From Methanobacteriota archaeon (GTDB taxonomy: Archaea; Thermoplasmatota; Thermoplasmata; RBG-16-68-12), in assembly GCA_005879065.1 (NCBI GenBank), contig VBLU01000017.1, positions 1-7,839 of the forward strand: 7,839 bases of DNA, given 5' to 3'. Position 1 is the first letter of the stretch, and the number at the start of each line of letters is the position of its first letter. Below, piece by piece: positions 6,425 to 7,839 of this stretch. The translations under genes and the position numbers were made by a program. The notes beneath the pieces were generated by a model. The model had not been told where the DNA came from, searched no databases, and saw nothing but the letters and a program-made list of their open reading frames with translations.

Positions 6425-7594
6425 TCAATCCCCTCGCTCGAAGAGGTGGACGACCGCCGTGGCACCCGTCCCGCCCAGCGTATGTGTGAGCCCGTGACGC
6501 GCCCCGACGACCTGGCGCTTGCCGGCTTCCCCGCGCAACTGCCGCACGATCTCCACGGCTTGCGCGACGCCCGTCGCCCCGACCGGCTGGCCCCGTGCCT
6601 TCAGCCCACCGGACGTGTTCACGGAGACCTTGCCGTTCAGGGCGGTCAGCCCTTCCGCGGTGGCGGGCCCGCCCTTGCCTTTCTCGATGAACCGCAAATC
6701 CTCGATCGCGAGGATCTCGGAGATCGTGAAGTTGTCGTGGACTTCGGCGACCTGGACGTCCTTCGGCTGGAGACGCGCCTCGTGGAACGCCCTCTTGCCC
6801 GCGATCACGGTCGCGTCCAAGGTCGTCAGGTCGCGCCGGTCGTGCAACGCGAGGAAGTCGCTCGCCTGGCCCGAGCCCGCGATCCGGATCGGCGTGTCGC
6901 TGAACTTCCGGGCCTTCTGCATCTCGCAAAGGACGACGGCGGCCGCGCCATCGGATAGCGGCGCACAATCGAACACTCCGAGGGGTTCCGCCACCCGCGG
7001 AGCCTGCAGCACGGTCTCAATCGTGATCTCCTTCTGGAACTGGGCCTCCGGGTTCAGGGCGCCGTTCTTGTGGTTTTTCACGGCGACCGCGGCCAGCTGC
7101 TCCCGCGTCGTGCCGAATTCATACATGTGTCGGCGGGCCATCATCGCGTAGAGGCCCGCGAACGTCGCCCCGAAGACGCTCTCCCATTCCTGGTCCGCGG
7201 TGGAGGAAAGAATCTCCGCTGCCTGGACGTCTCCCACGTCCGTCATCTTCTCCGCCCCGCCCACGACCACGATGTCGTGCATGCCGGAGGCGATCGCGAG
7301 GCGCGCCTGCAGCAGTGCGATGGCGCCGCACGCGCCCCCTCCTTCCACCCGAACGGTCGGCAGGTGCATGTCCGCCAGCCCGGCGTAATCCGCCACGAGG
7401 GCGGAGACATGCTCCTGATCGATGAACTTCCCCGCGGACATGTTCCCGATGTAGACCGCATCGATGTCCTCCGAGCGGATCTTCGCATCCTGAATCGCCT
7501 TCAGACCGGCCTCGATGCCGATGTCTCGGAAGGAGCGGTCCCACAATTCGCCGAACTCCGTCTCCCCGATCCCGATCACCGCGACGTCCCGCAC
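6425..7594 (-). CDS. Archaeal acetyl-CoA C-acetyltransferase (acetoacetyl-CoA thiolase)
   Basis: This 389-residue enzyme condenses two acetyl-CoA to acetoacetyl-CoA, the first step of the mevalonate pathway. It has the archaeal (SCP2-like) thiolase layout: N-terminal VAVIGIGETEFG, nucleophile Cys89 in VEGGGACGAIAL, His286 in EVHDNFTISE (in place of bacterial NEAF), and C-terminal GLTHTLGGTGATAVVHLF with His371. One oddity is seen: the usual GHP motif, whose His activates the nucleophile in studied thiolases, reads ARGQPVGATG here, with Gln336. Everything else looks intact, including length. The start is a GTG at 7594, four bases after the HMG-CoA synthase stop and nine bases after GGGAGG. Gene order with HMG-CoA synthase and DUF35 supports biosynthetic use rather than fatty-acid breakdown. 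Confidence 0.93.
   Translation of the reverse strand: MRDVAVIGIGETEFGELWDRSFRDIGIEAGLKAIQDAKIRSEDIDAVYIGNMSAGKFIDQEHVSALVADYAGLADMHLPTVRVEGGGACGAIALLQARLAIASGMHDIVVVGGAEKMTDVGDVQAAEILSSTADQEWESVFGATFAGLYAMMARRHMYEFGTTREQLAAVAVKNHKNGALNPEAQFQKEITIETVLQAPRVAEPLGVFDCAPLSDGAAAVVLCEMQKARKFSDTPIRIAGSGQASDFLALHDRRDLTTLDATVIAGKRAFHEARLQPKDVQVAEVHDNFTISEILAIEDLRFIEKGKGGPATAEGLTALNGKVSVNTSGGLKARGQPVGATGVAQAVEIVRQLRGEAGKRQVVGARHGLTHTLGGTGATAVVHLFERGD
6430..6436 (-). promoter_or_regulatory. Shine-Dalgarno site for the DUF35 gene
   Basis: On the minus strand GCGAGGGG lies inside the last codons of the thiolase gene, six bases before the ATG at 6423, with the thiolase TGA in between. This fixes the DUF35 start at 6423 and implies translational coupling. 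Confidence 0.65.
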
Positions 7595-7598
7595 CCGC

Positions 7599-7839
7599 TC
7601 AAGCCTCCCGCATCAGGATCTTGCCGCGGTACTTCGCGTACGTCGCATAGTCGAGGAACTCCTGGTCCGCAATCAGTTCCTTGATCGTCGGGGTCGCATC
7701 GCGCCGGAGCTTCGTGATCTCGTCCGTGACGGTCAAATCGAATCCGTCGGAGCCAGCACCGCTGCCGTACCCGACGGCGAAGATACGGTCTCCGGCTTCT
7801 GCTTCGTCGAGGATCGCGCAGAGGCCCACCATGATCGCC
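7599..7839 (-). CDS. HMG-CoA synthase, C-terminal fragment (gene continues past the right edge)
   Basis: Only about the last 79 residues are in the window. They contain the archaeal HMG-CoA synthase ending: MVGLCAILDEAEAGDRI, then the GYGSGAGSDGFDL glycine-rich motif near the CoA and active site, and a tail with YATYAKYRGKIL. The enzyme joins acetyl-CoA and acetoacetyl-CoA to give HMG-CoA, the substrate of HMG-CoA reductase. The catalytic Cys, Glu and His are upstream, outside the window, so activity cannot be judged. The ATG codon at 7832 is internal to the protein and should not be taken as a start; the frame stays open to the edge. The gene is first of the three seen in this operon, and its promoter lies beyond the window. 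Confidence 0.92.
   Translation of the reverse strand, partial: AIMVGLCAILDEAEAGDRIFAVGYGSGAGSDGFDLTVTDEITKLRRDATPTIKELIADQEFLDYATYAKYRGKILMREA
7603..7608 (-). promoter_or_regulatory. Shine-Dalgarno site for the thiolase gene
   Basis: GGGAGG on the minus strand lies within the final codons of HMG-CoA synthase, nine bases before the GTG at 7594. It supports the non-ATG start and coupled translation. Confidence 0.6.

Noticed and set aside
6236..6968. Long frames on both strands within the DUF35 and thiolase genes
   Set aside because: They overlap two well-identified conserved genes and have low-complexity products.
1..7839. Searched for CRISPR repeats, insertion sequences, toxin-antitoxin or defence genes
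   Set aside because: No spaced direct repeats, transposase motifs, terminal inverted repeats or defence-type domains were seen; the gene content is metabolic, proteolytic and membrane-associated.

Overview
The window is a GC-rich stretch that looks archaeal, most probably from the Thermoplasmata side of the Euryarchaeota. The best evidence is at the right end. There, on the minus strand, lie the end of an archaeal-type HMG-CoA synthase, an archaeal acetoacetyl-CoA thiolase and a DUF35 zinc-ribbon/OB-fold protein, tightly packed in the order known for the archaeal mevalonate entry complex. A DUF835 protein with a zinc ribbon and four membrane helices (4290-5537) also fits a euryarchaeote. The lineage is an inference from gene content; no rRNA or other marker is present.

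Layout from left to right. 1-164: upstream region with weak TATA-like boxes and an inverted repeat touching the first good start codon. 165-1031 (+): DsbA/FrnE-like thioredoxin-fold protein with a displaced CxxC and a C-terminal winged-helix-like domain. 1028-2275 (-): metal-dependent amidohydrolase of the imidazolonepropionase/prolidase-like group, meeting the previous gene tail to tail with interlocked stop codons. 2389-4038 (+): DUF885 zinc metallopeptidase, divergent from the amidohydrolase across 113 bases. 4039-4289: intergenic. 4290-5537 (+): DUF835/zinc-ribbon/4-TM membrane protein. 5584-5760 (-): small four-cysteine putative zinc protein, preceded by an unclear 260-base stretch (5761-6021). 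6022-6423 (-): DUF35 protein. 6425-7594 (-): thiolase. 7599 to the right edge (-): C-terminus of HMG-CoA synthase.

How the genes fit together. The three minus-strand genes at the right make and pass on acetoacetyl-CoA to HMG-CoA, the first committed part of the mevalonate route to archaeal isoprenoid lipids. Spacings of 4 and 1 bases, each with a good Shine-Dalgarno sequence inside the preceding gene, show a translationally coupled operon. The amidohydrolase and DUF885 peptidase share a divergent control region and may both serve intracellular peptide breakdown (inference). The DsbA-like and DUF835 genes have no obvious functional link to these.

I see no clear new multi-gene system, CRISPR array, mobile element or RNA gene. 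The points most worth a second look are the His-to-Gln change in the thiolase GHP motif, the CxxC shifted by one helical turn in the DsbA-like protein and its fused winged-helix-like tail, and the coding-like but startless frame beside the small zinc protein.
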